Shown here piece after piece: positions 27,222-38,845 of a stretch of DNA of 64,000 nucleotides (the first letter of the stretch is position 1; each line of letters starts with the position of its first letter). The notes beneath the pieces were generated by a model that searched no databases, was not told the DNA's origin, and was given only the letters and a program-made list of their open reading frames with translations. Location of the stretch: contig NZ_WHUV01000001.1 in NCBI RefSeq assembly GCF_009380155.1, positions 1,426,001 through 1,490,000 of the forward strand, written 5' to 3'. Both the position numbers and the translations under genes were made by a program. The stretch is from Pseudomonas piscis (GTDB taxonomy: Bacteria; Pseudomonadota; Gammaproteobacteria; Pseudomonadales; Pseudomonadaceae).

Positions 27222-27250
27222 TTGTCATTAGTAGCCTAACTGTCTATACT
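27222..27250 (+). promoter_or_regulatory. Sigma-70-type promoter of the sdh-suc operon
   Basis: TTGTCA (27222-27227), a 17-base spacer and TATACT (27245-27250) make a near-consensus promoter. It leaves a leader of about 128 bases before sdhC. That leader ends with a hairpin (CCCCAACAA at 27333-27341 against TTGTTAGGGG at 27353-27362), 23 bases before the GTG start. The rest of the 363-base gltA-sdhC gap holds no gene. Confidence 0.75.
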
Positions 27251-27384
27251 CGGCCACCGACCGCCATGGGCTTCTGGGCCTGTTTTGATGGGGGTCGCAC
27301 TCCCTGGGTGGTGGTTACCTGACCAGTGCACTCCCCAACAACTTTGCCCTGATTGTTAGGGGCTCTTCAGTGTGAAAAAAAGCC

Positions 27385-27759
27385 GTGAATAGCCAACGAC
27401 CTGTAAACCTAGACCTAAGGACCATCAAACTCCCCATTACCGGCGTTACGTCGTTTCTCCACCGTGTTTCCGGCATCATCCTCTTCCTGGGCATCGGCAT
27501 CATGCTGTACGCATTGAGCAAGTCCCTGGGCTCCGAGGAAGGTTATGCCGAGGTGAAGGCGTGCTTGACCAGTCCGCTGGCCAAATTCGTTGCATGGGGC
27601 CTCCTGTCCGCCTTGCTGTATCACTTGGTGGCCGGTGTACGCCATCTGATTATGGACATGGGCATCGGTGAGACGCTGGAAGGCGGCAAGCTGGGCTCGA
27701 AAATCGTTATCGCCGTATCCGTGGTGGTAATCGTTCTGGCGGGAGTTTGGATATGGTAA
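27385..27759 (+). CDS. sdhC: Succinate dehydrogenase cytochrome b556 subunit
   Basis: The 124-residue membrane subunit starts at GTG (NSQRPVNLDLRTIKLPITG is the family start). It has three helices, and the SFLHRVSGIILFLGI segment carries the quinone-site Ser/Arg. The heme-ligand His is in LLYHLVAGVRHLIMD. With SdhD it anchors succinate dehydrogenase and binds ubiquinone and heme b. There is no clear Shine-Dalgarno sequence, only an A-run, so translation may be controlled. Its end overlaps sdhD by seven bases. Confidence 0.95.
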   Translation: MNSQRPVNLDLRTIKLPITGVTSFLHRVSGIILFLGIGIMLYALSKSLGSEEGYAEVKACLTSPLAKFVAWGLLSALLYHLVAGVRHLIMDMGIGETLEGGKLGSKIVIAVSVVVIVLAGVWIW

Positions 27760-28121
27760 CCAGCGTTACGAACCTGTCGCGTTCGGGCCTTTATGACTGG
27801 ATGGCGCAGCGTGTCTCTGCGGTCGTTCTCGCGGCTTATTTCATTTTTCTGATCGGGTACCTCGTAGCGAATCCGGGCATTGACTACACCCAGTGGCATG
27901 GCCTGTTCGCAAACAACTGGATGCGTATCTTCAGTCTGCTGGCCCTGGTGGCCCTTGGCGCTCACGCCTGGGTCGGCATGTGGACCATCTCGACCGACTA
28001 CCTGACGCATATGGCGCTGGGCAAGTCGGCGACAGCGGTACGTTTCCTTTTCCAGGCAGTATGCGGCGTCGCAATGTTCGCTTACTTCGTCTGGGGTGTG
28101 CAGATTCTCTGGGGTATCTGA
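27753..28121 (+). CDS. sdhD: Succinate dehydrogenase membrane anchor subunit
   Basis: The 122-residue second membrane subunit has three helices. The start is the ATG at 27753 (MVTSVTNLSRSGLYDWMAQRVSAVVLA), inside the last codons of sdhC, so translation is coupled. The heme-ligand His (ALGAHAWVGMWTISTDYL) and the quinone-side Asp/Tyr of helix 2 are present. The next gene, sdhA, begins three bases after the stop. Confidence 0.95.
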   Translation: MVTSVTNLSRSGLYDWMAQRVSAVVLAAYFIFLIGYLVANPGIDYTQWHGLFANNWMRIFSLLALVALGAHAWVGMWTISTDYLTHMALGKSATAVRFLFQAVCGVAMFAYFVWGVQILWGI

Positions 28122-28124
28122 TTC

Positions 28125-29897
28125 ATGGCTAACATTCCAACCATTTCTTTCGACGCCATCATCATTGGCGGCGGTGGCGCCGGCATGCGTGCCGCACTGC
28201 AGTTGGCCCAGGGCGGTCACAAGACTGCTGTAGTCACCAAGGTCTTCCCGACCCGCTCGCACACTGTATCCGCCCAGGGTGGCATCACCTGCGCCATCGC
28301 TTCGGCCGACCCGAACGATGACTGGCGCTGGCACATGTACGATACCGTCAAGGGTTCCGACTACATCGGTGACCAGGACGCTATCGAATACATGTGTCAG
28401 GAAGGCCCGGCCGCGGTCTTCGAGCTGGATCACATGGGCCTGCCGTTCTCCCGTACCGAAACTGGTCGTATCTACCAGCGTCCGTTCGGCGGCCAGTCCA
28501 AGGACTTCGGTAAAGGTGGCCAGGCCGCCCGTACCTGTGCCGCTTCCGACCGTACCGGTCACGCGCTGCTGCACACCCTGTACCAGGGCAACCTGAAGGC
28601 CGGCACCACTTTCCTCAACGAGTACTACGCAGTTGACCTGGTGAAGAACCAGGATGGCGCGTTCGTTGGTGTGATCGCGATCTGCATCGAAACCGGCGAA
28701 ACCCTGTACATCAAGTCCAAGGCCACCGTTCTGGCCACTGGCGGTGCGGGTCGTATCTACGCCTCGACCACCAACGCCCTGATCAACACCGGCGACGGCG
28801 TGGGCATGGCCCTGCGTGCCGGCGTTCCGGTGCAGGACATCGAGATGTGGCAGTTCCACCCGACCGGTATCGCCGGCGCTGGTGTTCTGGTTACCGAGGG
28901 TTGCCGCGGCGAAGGTGGCTACCTGATCAACAAGCACGGCGAGCGCTTCATGGAGCGTTATGCTCCGAACGCCAAGGACCTGGCTGGCCGCGACGTAGTG
29001 GCACGCTCCATGGTCAAGGAAATCATCGCTGGCAACGGTTGTGGTCCTAACGGCGACCACGTGATGCTCAAGCTGGACCACCTGGGCGAGGAAGTGCTGC
29101 ACAGCCGCCTGCCAGGTATCTGCGAGCTGTCCAAGACCTTCGCCCACGTCGACCCTGTAGTCGCTCCGGTTCCGGTCGTGCCTACCTGCCACTACATGAT
29201 GGGCGGCGTTGCCACCAACATCCATGGCCAGGCCATCACCCAGAACGCCGCTGGCGAAGACACCATCATCCCTGGCCTGTTCGCAGTGGGTGAAGTGGCT
29301 TGCGTATCGGTACACGGTGCCAACCGCCTGGGCGGCAACTCGCTGCTGGATCTGGTGGTATTTGGTCGTGCGGCTGGCCTGCACCTGGAGAAAGCGCTGA
29401 CCGACGGTATCGAATACCGCGATGCCAGCGATACCGATGTGGACGTTGCCCTGAGCCGCCTGGCCAAGCTCAACGAGCGTACCACCGGCGAAGACGTCGC
29501 CAGCCTGCGTCGCGAACTGCAGAGCTGCATGCAGAACTACTTCGGTGTATTCCGTACCGGCGAATACATGCAGAAGGGTATTGCCCAGTTGGCCGACCTG
29601 CGTGAGCGCATCGCCAACGTCAAGATCAACGACAAATCCATGGCGTTCAATACTGCCCGTATCGAAGCTCTGGAACTGCAAAACCTGCTGGAAGTGGCTG
29701 AAGCCACCGCCATCGCCGCTGAAGTGCGTAAAGAGTCCCGCGGAGCTCACGCCCGTGAAGACTACGAAGATCGCGACGATGAAAACTGGCTGTGCCACAC
29801 CCTGTACTTCCCGGGTGAGAAGCGCGTTGCCAAGCGTGGTGTTAACTTCTCGCCGAAAACCGTACCGGCTTTCGAGCCTAAAGTCCGGACTTACTAA
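28125..29897 (+). CDS. sdhA: Succinate dehydrogenase flavoprotein subunit
   Basis: The 590-residue catalytic subunit oxidises succinate to fumarate with covalently bound FAD. The N-terminal dinucleotide fold ([16 protein letters not shown]) and the [10 protein letters not shown] segment with the FAD-linking His are present. HPTG, the active-site Arg region ([21 protein letters not shown]) and the C-terminal helical domain are complete. It is the third gene of the operon, three bases after sdhD and 11 before sdhB. Confidence 0.98.
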   Translation: MANIPTISFDAIIIGGGGAGMRAALQLAQGGHKTAVVTKVFPTRSHTVSAQGGITCAIASADPNDDWRWHMYDTVKGSDYIGDQDAIEYMCQEGPAAVFELDHMGLPFSRTETGRIYQRPFGGQSKDFGKGGQAARTCAASDRTGHALLHTLYQGNLKAGTTFLNEYYAVDLVKNQDGAFVGVIAICIETGETLYIKSKATVLATGGAGRIYASTTNALINTGDGVGMALRAGVPVQDIEMWQFHPTGIAGAGVLVTEGCRGEGGYLINKHGERFMERYAPNAKDLAGRDVVARSMVKEIIAGNGCGPNGDHVMLKLDHLGEEVLHSRLPGICELSKTFAHVDPVVAPVPVVPTCHYMMGGVATNIHGQAITQNAAGEDTIIPGLFAVGEVACVSVHGANRLGGNSLLDLVVFGRAAGLHLEKALTDGIEYRDASDTDVDVALSRLAKLNERTTGEDVASLRRELQSCMQNYFGVFRTGEYMQKGIAQLADLRERIANVKINDKSMAFNTARIEALELQNLLEVAEATAIAAEVRKESRGAHAREDYEDRDDENWLCHTLYFPGEKRVAKRGVNFSPKTVPAFEPKVRTY

Positions 29898-29908
29898 GGG
29901 TGGCAGTC

Positions 29909-30613
29909 ATGTTGCAAGTCGAAGTTTATCGTTACAACCCTGACACCGACTCTGCCCCGAAAACCCAGGTTTTCCAGGTCGATACCGGTGGCAAGGACCT
30001 GATGGTGCTGGACGTGCTGGCGCTGATCAAGGAGCAGGACGAGGGTTTCTCCTACCGTCGCTCCTGCCGTGAAGGCGTTTGCGGTTCCGACGGCATGAAC
30101 ATCAACGGCAAGAACGGCCTGGCGTGCATCACGCCGCTGTCCGCCGTGGTCAAGAAGAACAAGCTGGTCATCCGCCCTCTGCCAGGCCTGCCGGTTATCC
30201 GTGACCTGGTCGTCGATATGAGCATCTTCTACAAGCAATACGAGAAGGTGAAGCCATTCCTGCAGAACGATACTCCGGCTCCGGCCATCGAGCGTCTGCA
30301 GTCGCCGGAAGAACGTGAGAAGCTCGACGGTCTGTACGAGTGCATCCTGTGCGCCTGCTGCTCGACCTCTTGCCCATCCTTCTGGTGGAACCCGGACAAG
30401 TTCCTGGGTCCAGCCGCTCTGCTGCAAGCCTATCGCTTCCTGGCAGACAGCCGCGACACCAAGACTTCCGAGCGCCTGGCTTCGCTGGATGACCCGTTCA
30501 GCGTATTCCGCTGCCGTGGCATCATGAACTGCGTCAACGTTTGTCCGAAAGGCCTGAACCCGACTAAGGCCATCGGTCACATTCGTAACATGCTGCTGCA
30601 GAGCGGCGTGTGA
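29909..30613 (+). CDS. sdhB: Succinate dehydrogenase iron-sulfur subunit
   Basis: The 234-residue subunit carries electrons from SdhA to quinone. The [2Fe-2S] cysteines are in SCREGVCGSDGMNINGKNGLAC. The [4Fe-4S] and [3Fe-4S] ligands are in CILCACCSTSCPS and the CRGIMNCVNVCPKGLNP region. I start it at the ATG of MLQVEVYRYNP; a GTG three codons earlier is unlikely. A 262-base gap with hairpins follows before sucA. Confidence 0.97.
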   Translation: MLQVEVYRYNPDTDSAPKTQVFQVDTGGKDLMVLDVLALIKEQDEGFSYRRSCREGVCGSDGMNINGKNGLACITPLSAVVKKNKLVIRPLPGLPVIRDLVVDMSIFYKQYEKVKPFLQNDTPAPAIERLQSPEEREKLDGLYECILCACCSTSCPSFWWNPDKFLGPAALLQAYRFLADSRDTKTSERLASLDDPFSVFRCRGIMNCVNVCPKGLNPTKAIGHIRNMLLQSGV

Positions 30614-30686
30614 TTCAGCTGTTGTACCCGTAGGACCGCTGTACCGTAAAAGCCGAGGCGCGGGCTTCAACCCGCGTCCTGGCTCT

Positions 30687-30726
30687 AACCTGAGCAGCAG
30701 CTCACGAAGTGGCTGCTCTATATTTT
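30687..30726 (+). other. Intercistronic hairpin between sdhB and sucA
   Basis: GAGCAGC (30691-30697) pairs with GCTGCTC (30712-30718) and is followed by TATATTTT. A second imperfect stem lies just upstream (30651-30687). These could be a weak attenuator or processing site; the long loop makes full termination unlikely. The rest of the 262-base gap holds no gene. Confidence 0.4.
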
Positions 30727-30875
30727 GAAGAAATGAGACAAGCAGGGGCATCCGGGCTGGTACCCGGACTATCAGCGTGATCCTAAGTGGCTTGTTTTGG
30801 TCGCTGCATTCGGACTTCTGCAAGCTTGCTCGGTGTCGTCGCCGGTGGTGTTCCCCTAACCGAGGGTGACCAAGC

Positions 30876-33707
30876 ATGCAAGAAAGCGTGATGCAGCGCA
30901 TGTGGAACAGCGCCTACCTATCCGGTAGCAACGCTGCATATGTGGAAGAGCTCTACGAGCTCTACCTGCACGACCCTAACGCTGTGCCAGAAGAGTGGCG
31001 CACTTACTTTGATAAGTTGCCTACCGACGGCAACACTGCCATCGATGTTTCGCACTCGACGATCCGCGATCATTTCGTCTTGCTGGCAAAGAACCAGCGC
31101 CGCGCCCAACCGGTTTCCGCCGGGAGCGTGAGCAGTGAGCACGAGAAGAAGCAAGTTGAAGTGCTGCGATTGATCCAGGCCTATCGGATGCGTGGCCACC
31201 AGGCATCCCAGCTGGACCCGCTGGGACTGTGGCAGCGTCCTGCACCTGCAGACCTGTCGATCAATCATTACGGCTTGACCAATGCCGATCTTGATACGAC
31301 CTTCCGTGCCGGCGACCTGTTCATCGGCAAAGAGGAAGCGAGCCTACGCGAAATTCACGAAGCGTTGCAGCAGACATATTGCCGCACCATCGGCGCTGAA
31401 TTTACGCACATCACCGATTCCGAGCAGCGCCACTGGTTCCAGCAACGTCTGGAAAGCGTACGTGGCCGCCCAGCCTATTCGGCTGATATCAAGAGCCACC
31501 TGCTCGAGCGCGTAACCGCGGCGGAAGGCCTGGAGAAGTACCTGGGCACCAAATACCCGGGCACCAAGCGCTTCGGCCTGGAAGGCGGCGAAAGCCTGAT
31601 CCCGATGCTCGACGAGCTGATCCAGCGCTCCGGCTCCTACGGCACCAAGGAAGTCGTGATCGGCATGGCCCACCGTGGCCGCCTGAACGTGCTGGTCAAC
31701 ACCTTCGGCAAGAACCCGCGCGAGCTGTTCGACGAGTTCGAAGGCAAGAAGAAGGTCGAGTTGGGTTCCGGTGACGTGAAGTATCACCAGGGCTTCTCCT
31801 CCAACGTGATGACTTCCGGTGGCGAAGTGCACCTGGCCATGGCCTTCAACCCATCCCACCTGGAAATCGTTTCCCCGGTGGTCGAGGGTTCGGTACGTGC
31901 CCGTCAGGACCGCCGCAACGATTCGAGCGGCGACAAGGTCCTGCCGATCTCCATCCACGGTGACGCGGCATTCGCCGGTCAGGGCGTGGTCCTGGAAACT
32001 TTCCAGATGTCGCAGACCCGCGGTTTCAAGACCGGCGGTACCGTGCATATCGTGGTCAACAACCAGGTTGGTTTCACCATCAGCAACCCGCTGGATTCGC
32101 GTTCCACCGAGTACGCCACCGACGTTGCGAAGATGATCCAGGCGCCGATCCTCCATGTGAATGGCGATGATCCGGAAGCCGTGCTGTTTGTCACCCAGCT
32201 GGCCATCGACTACCGCATGCAGTTCAAGCGTGACGTGGTCATCGACCTGGTCTGCTACCGCCGCCGTGGCCACAACGAGGCCGACGAGCCAAGCGGCACC
32301 CAGCCGCTGATGTACCAGCAGATCACCAAGCAGCGCACCACTCGCGAGCTGTATGCCGAGCGCTTGACCCAGGGCGGCGTGCTCGATGCCGAGCGCGTCC
32401 AGGCCAAGGTCGACGAGTATCGCAATGCGCTGGACAACGGCCTGCATGTGGTCAAGAGCCTGGTCAAGGAACCGAACAAGGAATTGTTCGTGGACTGGCG
32501 TCCATACCTGGGCCACACCTGGACCGCGCGTCATGACACTCGCTTCGACCTGAAGACCCTGCAGGAACTGTCCGCCAAGCTGCTGGAAGTGCCTGATAGC
32601 TTCGTGGTCCAGCGTCAGGTCTCGAAGATCTACGAAGATCGCCAGAAGATGCAAGCCGGTGGCCTGCCGATCAACTGGGGTTATGCCGAGACTATGGCCT
32701 ACGCCACCCTGTTGTTCGAAGGCCACCCGATCCGCATGACCGGCCAGGACATCGGCCGCGGTACGTTCTCGCACCGCCATGCGGTCCTGCACAACCAGAA
32801 AGATGCCAGCACCTACGTGCCGCTCAAGCATCTGTTCGAAGGTCAGCCGCGTTTCGACCTGTACGACTCGTTCCTGTCGGAAGAGGCCGTGCTGGCGTTC
32901 GAATACGGCTACTCGACCACCACGCCGAATGCGCTGGTGATCTGGGAAGCCCAGTTCGGCGACTTCGCCAACGGTGCCCAGGTGGTGATCGACCAGTTCA
33001 TCACCAGTGGCGAGCACAAGTGGGGTCGCCTGTGCGGCCTGACCATGCTGCTGCCGCATGGCTATGAAGGGCAAGGTCCAGAGCACTCTTCGGCACGCCT
33101 CGAGCGTTACCTGCAGTTGTGCGCCGAGCACAACATCCAGGTGTGCATGCCGACCACGCCGGCACAGATCTACCATTTGCTGCGCCGTCAGGTGATCCGT
33201 CCGCTGCGCAAGCCGCTGGTGGTCCTGACTCCGAAGTCGCTGCTGCGCCACAAGCTGGCCATCTCGACCCTGGAAGATCTGGCTGAAGGTTCGTTCCAGA
33301 CCGTTATCCCGGAAATCGATGCTCTGGATCCGAAGAAGGTCGAGCGCGTGGTTCTGTGCAGCGGCAAGGTCTACTACGACCTGCTGGAAAAACGCCGTGC
33401 CGAAGGCCGCGAAGATATCGCCATCGTGCGTATCGAGCAGCTGTACCCATTCCCTGAGGACGACTTGAAAGAAGTCCTGGCTCCCTACACCAATGCCAAA
33501 GCGGCCGTCTGGTGCCAGGAAGAGCCGATGAACCAGGGCGCCTGGTACTGCAGCCAGCACCACCTGCGTCGCAGCATCAGCAACCTCAACAAGTCTCTCG
33601 TACTCGAGTACGCGGGCCGTGAGGCTTCTGCTGCTCCAGCATGTGGTTACGCATCGATGCACGCTGAGCAGCAGGAAAAACTGCTGCAAGACGCGTTTAC
33701 CGTTTAA
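30876..33707 (+). CDS. sucA: 2-oxoglutarate dehydrogenase E1 component
   Basis: The 943-residue ThDP-dependent subunit decarboxylates 2-oxoglutarate and passes the succinyl group to SucB. The N-terminal E2-binding segment (SGSNAAYVEELYELYLHDPNAVPEEWRTYF, here described by its first and last residues S and F) is present. The catalytic core has GMAHRGRLNVL, the ThDP motif beginning IHGDAAFAGQG and ending in NNQVGFT, and GTFSHRHAVLH. The length is normal. GAGGG eight bases before the ATG is the ribosome site. Confidence 0.98.
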   Translation: MQESVMQRMWNSAYLSGSNAAYVEELYELYLHDPNAVPEEWRTYFDKLPTDGNTAIDVSHSTIRDHFVLLAKNQRRAQPVSAGSVSSEHEKKQVEVLRLIQAYRMRGHQASQLDPLGLWQRPAPADLSINHYGLTNADLDTTFRAGDLFIGKEEASLREIHEALQQTYCRTIGAEFTHITDSEQRHWFQQRLESVRGRPAYSADIKSHLLERVTAAEGLEKYLGTKYPGTKRFGLEGGESLIPMLDELIQRSGSYGTKEVVIGMAHRGRLNVLVNTFGKNPRELFDEFEGKKKVELGSGDVKYHQGFSSNVMTSGGEVHLAMAFNPSHLEIVSPVVEGSVRARQDRRNDSSGDKVLPISIHGDAAFAGQGVVLETFQMSQTRGFKTGGTVHIVVNNQVGFTISNPLDSRSTEYATDVAKMIQAPILHVNGDDPEAVLFVTQLAIDYRMQFKRDVVIDLVCYRRRGHNEADEPSGTQPLMYQQITKQRTTRELYAERLTQGGVLDAERVQAKVDEYRNALDNGLHVVKSLVKEPNKELFVDWRPYLGHTWTARHDTRFDLKTLQELSAKLLEVPDSFVVQRQVSKIYEDRQKMQAGGLPINWGYAETMAYATLLFEGHPIRMTGQDIGRGTFSHRHAVLHNQKDASTYVPLKHLFEGQPRFDLYDSFLSEEAVLAFEYGYSTTTPNALVIWEAQFGDFANGAQVVIDQFITSGEHKWGRLCGLTMLLPHGYEGQGPEHSSARLERYLQLCAEHNIQVCMPTTPAQIYHLLRRQVIRPLRKPLVVLTPKSLLRHKLAISTLEDLAEGSFQTVIPEIDALDPKKVERVVLCSGKVYYDLLEKRRAEGREDIAIVRIEQLYPFPEDDLKEVLAPYTNAKAAVWCQEEPMNQGAWYCSQHHLRRSISNLNKSLVLEYAGREASAAPACGYASMHAEQQEKLLQDAFTV

Positions 33708-33749
33708 CGCCTTCGCGCACCTGAAACCGAATTTAAGGAACCACAGATA

Positions 33750-34970
33750 ATGGCTATCGAGATCAAAGCCCCCACTTTCCCGGAATCGGTTGCCGATGGC
33801 ACCGTTGCCACCTGGCACAAGCAACCGGGCGACGCCGTCAAGCGTGACGAGCTGATCGTCGACATCGAGACCGACAAAGTCGTACTGGAAGTGCTGGCTA
33901 CCGCCGACGGCGTGCTGGGCGCTATCGTCAAGAACGAAGGCGACACCGTTCTGTCCGACGAAGTCCTGGGCTCCATCGTCGAGGGTGCTGCTGCCGCAGC
34001 TCCAGCCGCAGCAGCTGCTCCTGCCGCCGCTGCCGCTGCCCCGGCTGCTGCCGAAGGCGAAGACGATCCAATCGCCGCACCTGCTGCGCGCAAGCTGGCT
34101 GAAGAAAACGGCATCAACATCGCTTCCGTTGCCGGCACCGGCAAGGGCGGTCGTGTGACCAAGGAAGACGTGGTGGCTGCCATCGCCGCCAAGAAAGCCG
34201 CTCCGGCTGCCGCGCCTGCCAAGGCTCCGGCTCCGGCCGCTGCTGCTCCGGTCTTCGCTGCCGGCGATCGCGTCGAGAAGCGCGTGCCTATGACCCGCCT
34301 GCGTGCCAAGGTTGCCGAGCGTCTGGTCGAAGCCCAGTCGAACATGGCGATGCTGACCACCTTCAACGAAGTCGACATGACCGAAGTCATGGCCCTGCGT
34401 TCGAAGTACAAGGACCTGTTCGAGAAGACCCATAACGGCGTGCGCCTGGGCTTCATGTCCTTCTTCGTGAAAGCTGCCACCGAAGCCCTGAAACGCTTCC
34501 CGGCGGTCAACGCGTCGATCGACGGTGCGGACATCGTCTACCACGGTTACTCGGACATCGGCGTCGCCGTTTCCAGCGATCGTGGCCTGGTGGTACCGGT
34601 GCTGCGCAACGCCGAGCTGATGAGCCTGGCCGAGATCGAGAACGGCATCGCCACCTTCGGCAAGAAGGCTCGCGACGGCAAGCTGTCGATGGAAGAGATG
34701 ACTGGCGGTACTTTCACCATCACCAACGGTGGTACCTTCGGTTCGATGATGTCGACCCCGATCGTCAACCCGCCGCAAGCGGCCATCCTGGGCATGCACA
34801 ACATCATCCAGCGTCCTATGGCGATCAACGGCCAAGTGGTCATTCGCCCGATGATGTACCTGGCACTGTCCTACGATCACCGCCTGATCGACGGTAAAGA
34901 AGCCGTGTCGTTCCTGGTGACCATCAAGAACCTGCTGGAAGATCCGGCGCGTCTGCTCCTGGACATCTAA
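33750..34970 (+). CDS. sucB: 2-oxoglutarate dehydrogenase E2 component (dihydrolipoyl succinyltransferase)
   Basis: The 406-residue core subunit has, in order, one lipoyl domain (residues 1-76, lipoyl Lys in [10 protein letters not shown]), an Ala/Pro-rich swinging linker, a peripheral subunit-binding domain ([18 protein letters not shown]), a second Ala/Pro linker and the catalytic domain, ending with the active-site [13 protein letters not shown]. It moves the succinyl group to CoA. It follows sucA by 42 bases, with AAGGAACC as ribosome site. Confidence 0.98.
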   Translation: MAIEIKAPTFPESVADGTVATWHKQPGDAVKRDELIVDIETDKVVLEVLATADGVLGAIVKNEGDTVLSDEVLGSIVEGAAAAAPAAAAAPAAAAAAPAAAEGEDDPIAAPAARKLAEENGINIASVAGTGKGGRVTKEDVVAAIAAKKAAPAAAPAKAPAPAAAAPVFAAGDRVEKRVPMTRLRAKVAERLVEAQSNMAMLTTFNEVDMTEVMALRSKYKDLFEKTHNGVRLGFMSFFVKAATEALKRFPAVNASIDGADIVYHGYSDIGVAVSSDRGLVVPVLRNAELMSLAEIENGIATFGKKARDGKLSMEEMTGGTFTITNGGTFGSMMSTPIVNPPQAAILGMHNIIQRPMAINGQVVIRPMMYLALSYDHRLIDGKEAVSFLVTIKNLLEDPARLLLDI

Positions 34971-34973
34971 AAA

Positions 34974-35056
34974 GCAGTTGCAGGCTGCAAGCGCCAAGCC
35001 ACTAGCCCCTTGGGCGGTGGTTTGGAACTTGTGGCTTGCAGCTTCTAGCTTGCCGT
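34974..35056. repeat. REP-like palindromic repeat between sucB and lpdG
   Basis: GCAGTTGCAGGCTGCAAGC at 34974 faces GTGGCTTGCAGCTTCTAGC at about 35031-35049. The mix of GCTGCAAG/CTTGCAGC units is a known intergenic repeat style in fluorescent pseudomonads. It lies within the suc operon, 15 bases before the lpdG start. Confidence 0.5.
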
Positions 35057-35059
35057 TAA

Positions 35060-36508
<1,449 letters not shown>

Positions 36509-36599
36509 GCAATAATAAGAAACCACGGCGGTTGGCCCGTCGTGAGCCTTGCGCGCAAGACTCACCGCGGAATATCCGCTGGACTCGACCTCTCAGGGT

Positions 36600-36651
36600 A
36601 GCGCCACACACTGGACCGGGGCCCAGGCTCCGGAACCCAGGTGTGGCGCTG
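36600..36651 (+). other. Large hairpin in lpdG-sucC gap
   Basis: AGCGCCACAC at about 36600 faces GTGTGGCGCT near 36642-36651, a perfect 10-base stem, extended by CTGG/CCAG with small bulges. No T-run follows, so it is not a standard terminator. A smaller hairpin (CACGGCGG/CCGTCGTG, 36522-36543) precedes it. The 229-base gap has no gene. Confidence 0.5.
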
Positions 36652-36737
36652 GTTTGAGAGTAGCGGTCACAGGTGGTGCGGCACTCATCTGGAGTGCAGC
36701 GCCGAATGCGCAGTACCTAACGAAGACGGTAAAAAGC

Positions 36738-37904
36738 ATGAATCTTCACGAGTATCAGGGTAAGCAGCTGTTCGCTGAATACGGCCTGCCAGTATCCAAA
36801 GGCTACGCGGTAGACACCCCGGAAGAAGCAGCAGAAGCTTGCGACAAGATTGGCGGCTCCGAGTGGGTTGTCAAAGCCCAGGTTCACGCCGGTGGTCGCG
36901 GTAAAGCGGGCGGCGTCAAGCTGGTTCGCAACAAGGAAGACGCCAAGGCATTCGCACAGCAGTGGCTGGGCAAGCGTCTGGTGACCTATCAGACTGACGC
37001 CAATGGCCAGCCTGTCACCAAGATCCTGGTTGAATCGTGCACTGATATCGCTAAAGAGCTGTACCTGGGCGCTGTCGTTGACCGTTCCAGCCGTCGTATC
37101 GTGTTCATGGCTTCCACCGAAGGTGGCGTGGACATCGAGAAGATCGCTCACGACACTCCAGAAAAAATTCTCAAGGCCACTATCGATCCACTGGTTGGCG
37201 CTCAGCCATTCCAGGGTCGCGAGCTGGCATTCCAACTGGGCCTGGAAGGCAAGCAAGTTGCCCAGTTCGCCAAGATCTTCGTAGGTCTGGCCAAACTGTT
37301 CCAGGATCACGATCTGGCCCTGCTGGAAGTGAACCCACTGGTAATCAAGGCCGACGGCGATCTGCACTGCCTGGACGCGAAGATCAACATCGACGCCAAC
37401 GCCATGTACCGCCAGCCTAAGCTGAAGACCTTCCACGATCCGTCCCAGGACGATCCGCGCGAAGCTCACGCTGCCAAGTTCGAACTGAACTACGTAGCCC
37501 TGGACGGCAACATCGGTTGCATGGTCAACGGTGCTGGCCTGGCCATGGGTACCATGGACATCGTCAACCTGCACGGCGGCAAGCCAGCCAACTTCCTCGA
37601 CGTAGGTGGTGGTGCTACCAAAGAGCGCGTGACCGAAGCCTTCAAGATCATCCTGTCCGACGCCAACGTCGCTGCAGTACTGGTCAACATCTTCGGCGGC
37701 ATCGTTCGCTGCGACATGATTGCCGAAGGCATCATCGGCGCCGTGAAAGAAGTCGGCGTGAAAATCCCGGTTGTTGTTCGCCTCGAAGGCAACAACGCTG
37801 AACTGGGCGCTAAAGTACTGGCAGAAAGCGGTCTGAACATCATCGCTGCTACCAGCCTGACCGACGCTGCTCAACAAGTTGTCAAAGCTGCGGAGGGCAA
37901 ATAA
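36738..37904 (+). CDS. sucC: Succinyl-CoA synthetase beta subunit
   Basis: The 388-residue ATP-grasp subunit makes ATP or GTP from succinyl-CoA. The start [18 protein letters not shown] and the [11 protein letters not shown] loop are characteristic, and the C-terminal CoA-ligase-type domain ([16 protein letters not shown]) is complete. The ATG at 36738 follows an AAGACGG stretch. The stop overlaps the sucD start by one base (TAATG). Confidence 0.98.
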   Translation: MNLHEYQGKQLFAEYGLPVSKGYAVDTPEEAAEACDKIGGSEWVVKAQVHAGGRGKAGGVKLVRNKEDAKAFAQQWLGKRLVTYQTDANGQPVTKILVESCTDIAKELYLGAVVDRSSRRIVFMASTEGGVDIEKIAHDTPEKILKATIDPLVGAQPFQGRELAFQLGLEGKQVAQFAKIFVGLAKLFQDHDLALLEVNPLVIKADGDLHCLDAKINIDANAMYRQPKLKTFHDPSQDDPREAHAAKFELNYVALDGNIGCMVNGAGLAMGTMDIVNLHGGKPANFLDVGGGATKERVTEAFKIILSDANVAAVLVNIFGGIVRCDMIAEGIIGAVKEVGVKIPVVVRLEGNNAELGAKVLAESGLNIIAATSLTDAAQQVVKAAEGK

Positions 37905-38785
37905 TGAGCGTCCTGATCAATAAAGACACCAAGGTTATCTGCCAAGGTATCACCGGTTCGCAGGGTAGCTTCCACACTCAGCAAGCCATCGAATACGGCA
38001 CCCAGATGGTGGGTGGCGTAACTCCAGGCAAAGGCGGCACCGAGCACCTGGGCCTGCCAGTGTTCAACACCGTCAAAGACGCTGTAGCTGCCACTGGCGC
38101 CACCGCCAGCGTGATCTACGTTCCAGCTCCTTTCTGCAAGGACTCGATCCTGGAAGCGGCTTTCGGCGGCATCAAGCTGATCGTCTGCATCACCGAAGGC
38201 ATTCCTACCCTGGACATGCTGGACGCTAAAGTTAAGTGCGACGAGCTGGGCGTGACCCTGATCGGCCCTAACTGCCCAGGCGTGATCACTCCGGGCGAAT
38301 GCAAGATCGGCATCATGCCAGGTCACATTCACTTGCCAGGCAAAGTCGGTATCGTTTCCCGTTCCGGCACCCTGACCTATGAAGCCGTCAAGCAGACCAC
38401 TGACGCCGGTTTCGGCCAGTCCACCTGCGTCGGCATCGGTGGTGACCCGATCCCAGGCTCCAACTTCATCGACATCCTGAAGCTGTTCCAGGAAGACCCG
38501 AAGACCGAGGCGATCGTGATGATCGGCGAGATCGGCGGTTCGGCTGAAGAAGAAGCAGCTGCCTACATCAAGGCCAACGTGACCAAGCCGGTTGTTTCCT
38601 ACATCGCTGGTGTGACTGCTCCTCCGGGTAAGCGCATGGGCCACGCAGGTGCAATCATCTCCGGCGGCAAAGGTACTGCGGATGAGAAGTTCGCTGCCCT
38701 GCAAGACGCTGGCGTGAAAACCGTGCGTTCGCTGGCAGACATCGGCAAGGCCCTGGCCGAGCTGACTGGCTGGACTGTCAAGTAA
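37904..38785 (+). CDS. sucD: Succinyl-CoA synthetase alpha subunit
   Basis: The 293-residue subunit binds CoA ([16 protein letters not shown]) and carries the phosphorylated histidine in [14 protein letters not shown]. It completes the conversion of succinyl-CoA to succinate with SucC. It is the last gene of the sdh-suc operon, followed 28 bases later by a terminator. Confidence 0.98.
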   Translation: MSVLINKDTKVICQGITGSQGSFHTQQAIEYGTQMVGGVTPGKGGTEHLGLPVFNTVKDAVAATGATASVIYVPAPFCKDSILEAAFGGIKLIVCITEGIPTLDMLDAKVKCDELGVTLIGPNCPGVITPGECKIGIMPGHIHLPGKVGIVSRSGTLTYEAVKQTTDAGFGQSTCVGIGGDPIPGSNFIDILKLFQEDPKTEAIVMIGEIGGSAEEEAAAYIKANVTKPVVSYIAGVTAPPGKRMGHAGAIISGGKGTADEKFAALQDAGVKTVRSLADIGKALAELTGWTVK

Positions 38786-38813
38786 GCCCCGCGCTTAGCT
38801 TGCAGCCCTGCTG

Positions 38814-38845
38814 ACAAAGGCCACCTTCGGGTGGCCTTTGTCCTT
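38814..38845 (+). terminator. Terminator of the sdh-suc operon
   Basis: ACAAAGGCCACC (38814-38825) pairs perfectly with GGTGGCCTTTGT (38830-38841) around a TTCG tetraloop, then CCTTT. Confidence 0.88.

Noticed and set aside
27621..29798. Long minus-strand open frame opposite sdhD-sdhA
   Set aside because: It shadows the coding strand of a secure flavoprotein gene.
31344..34997. Long minus-strand open frame (over 1200 codons) opposite sucA and sucB
   Set aside because: It is antisense to conserved TCA genes with complete motifs and has no protein-like features of its own.
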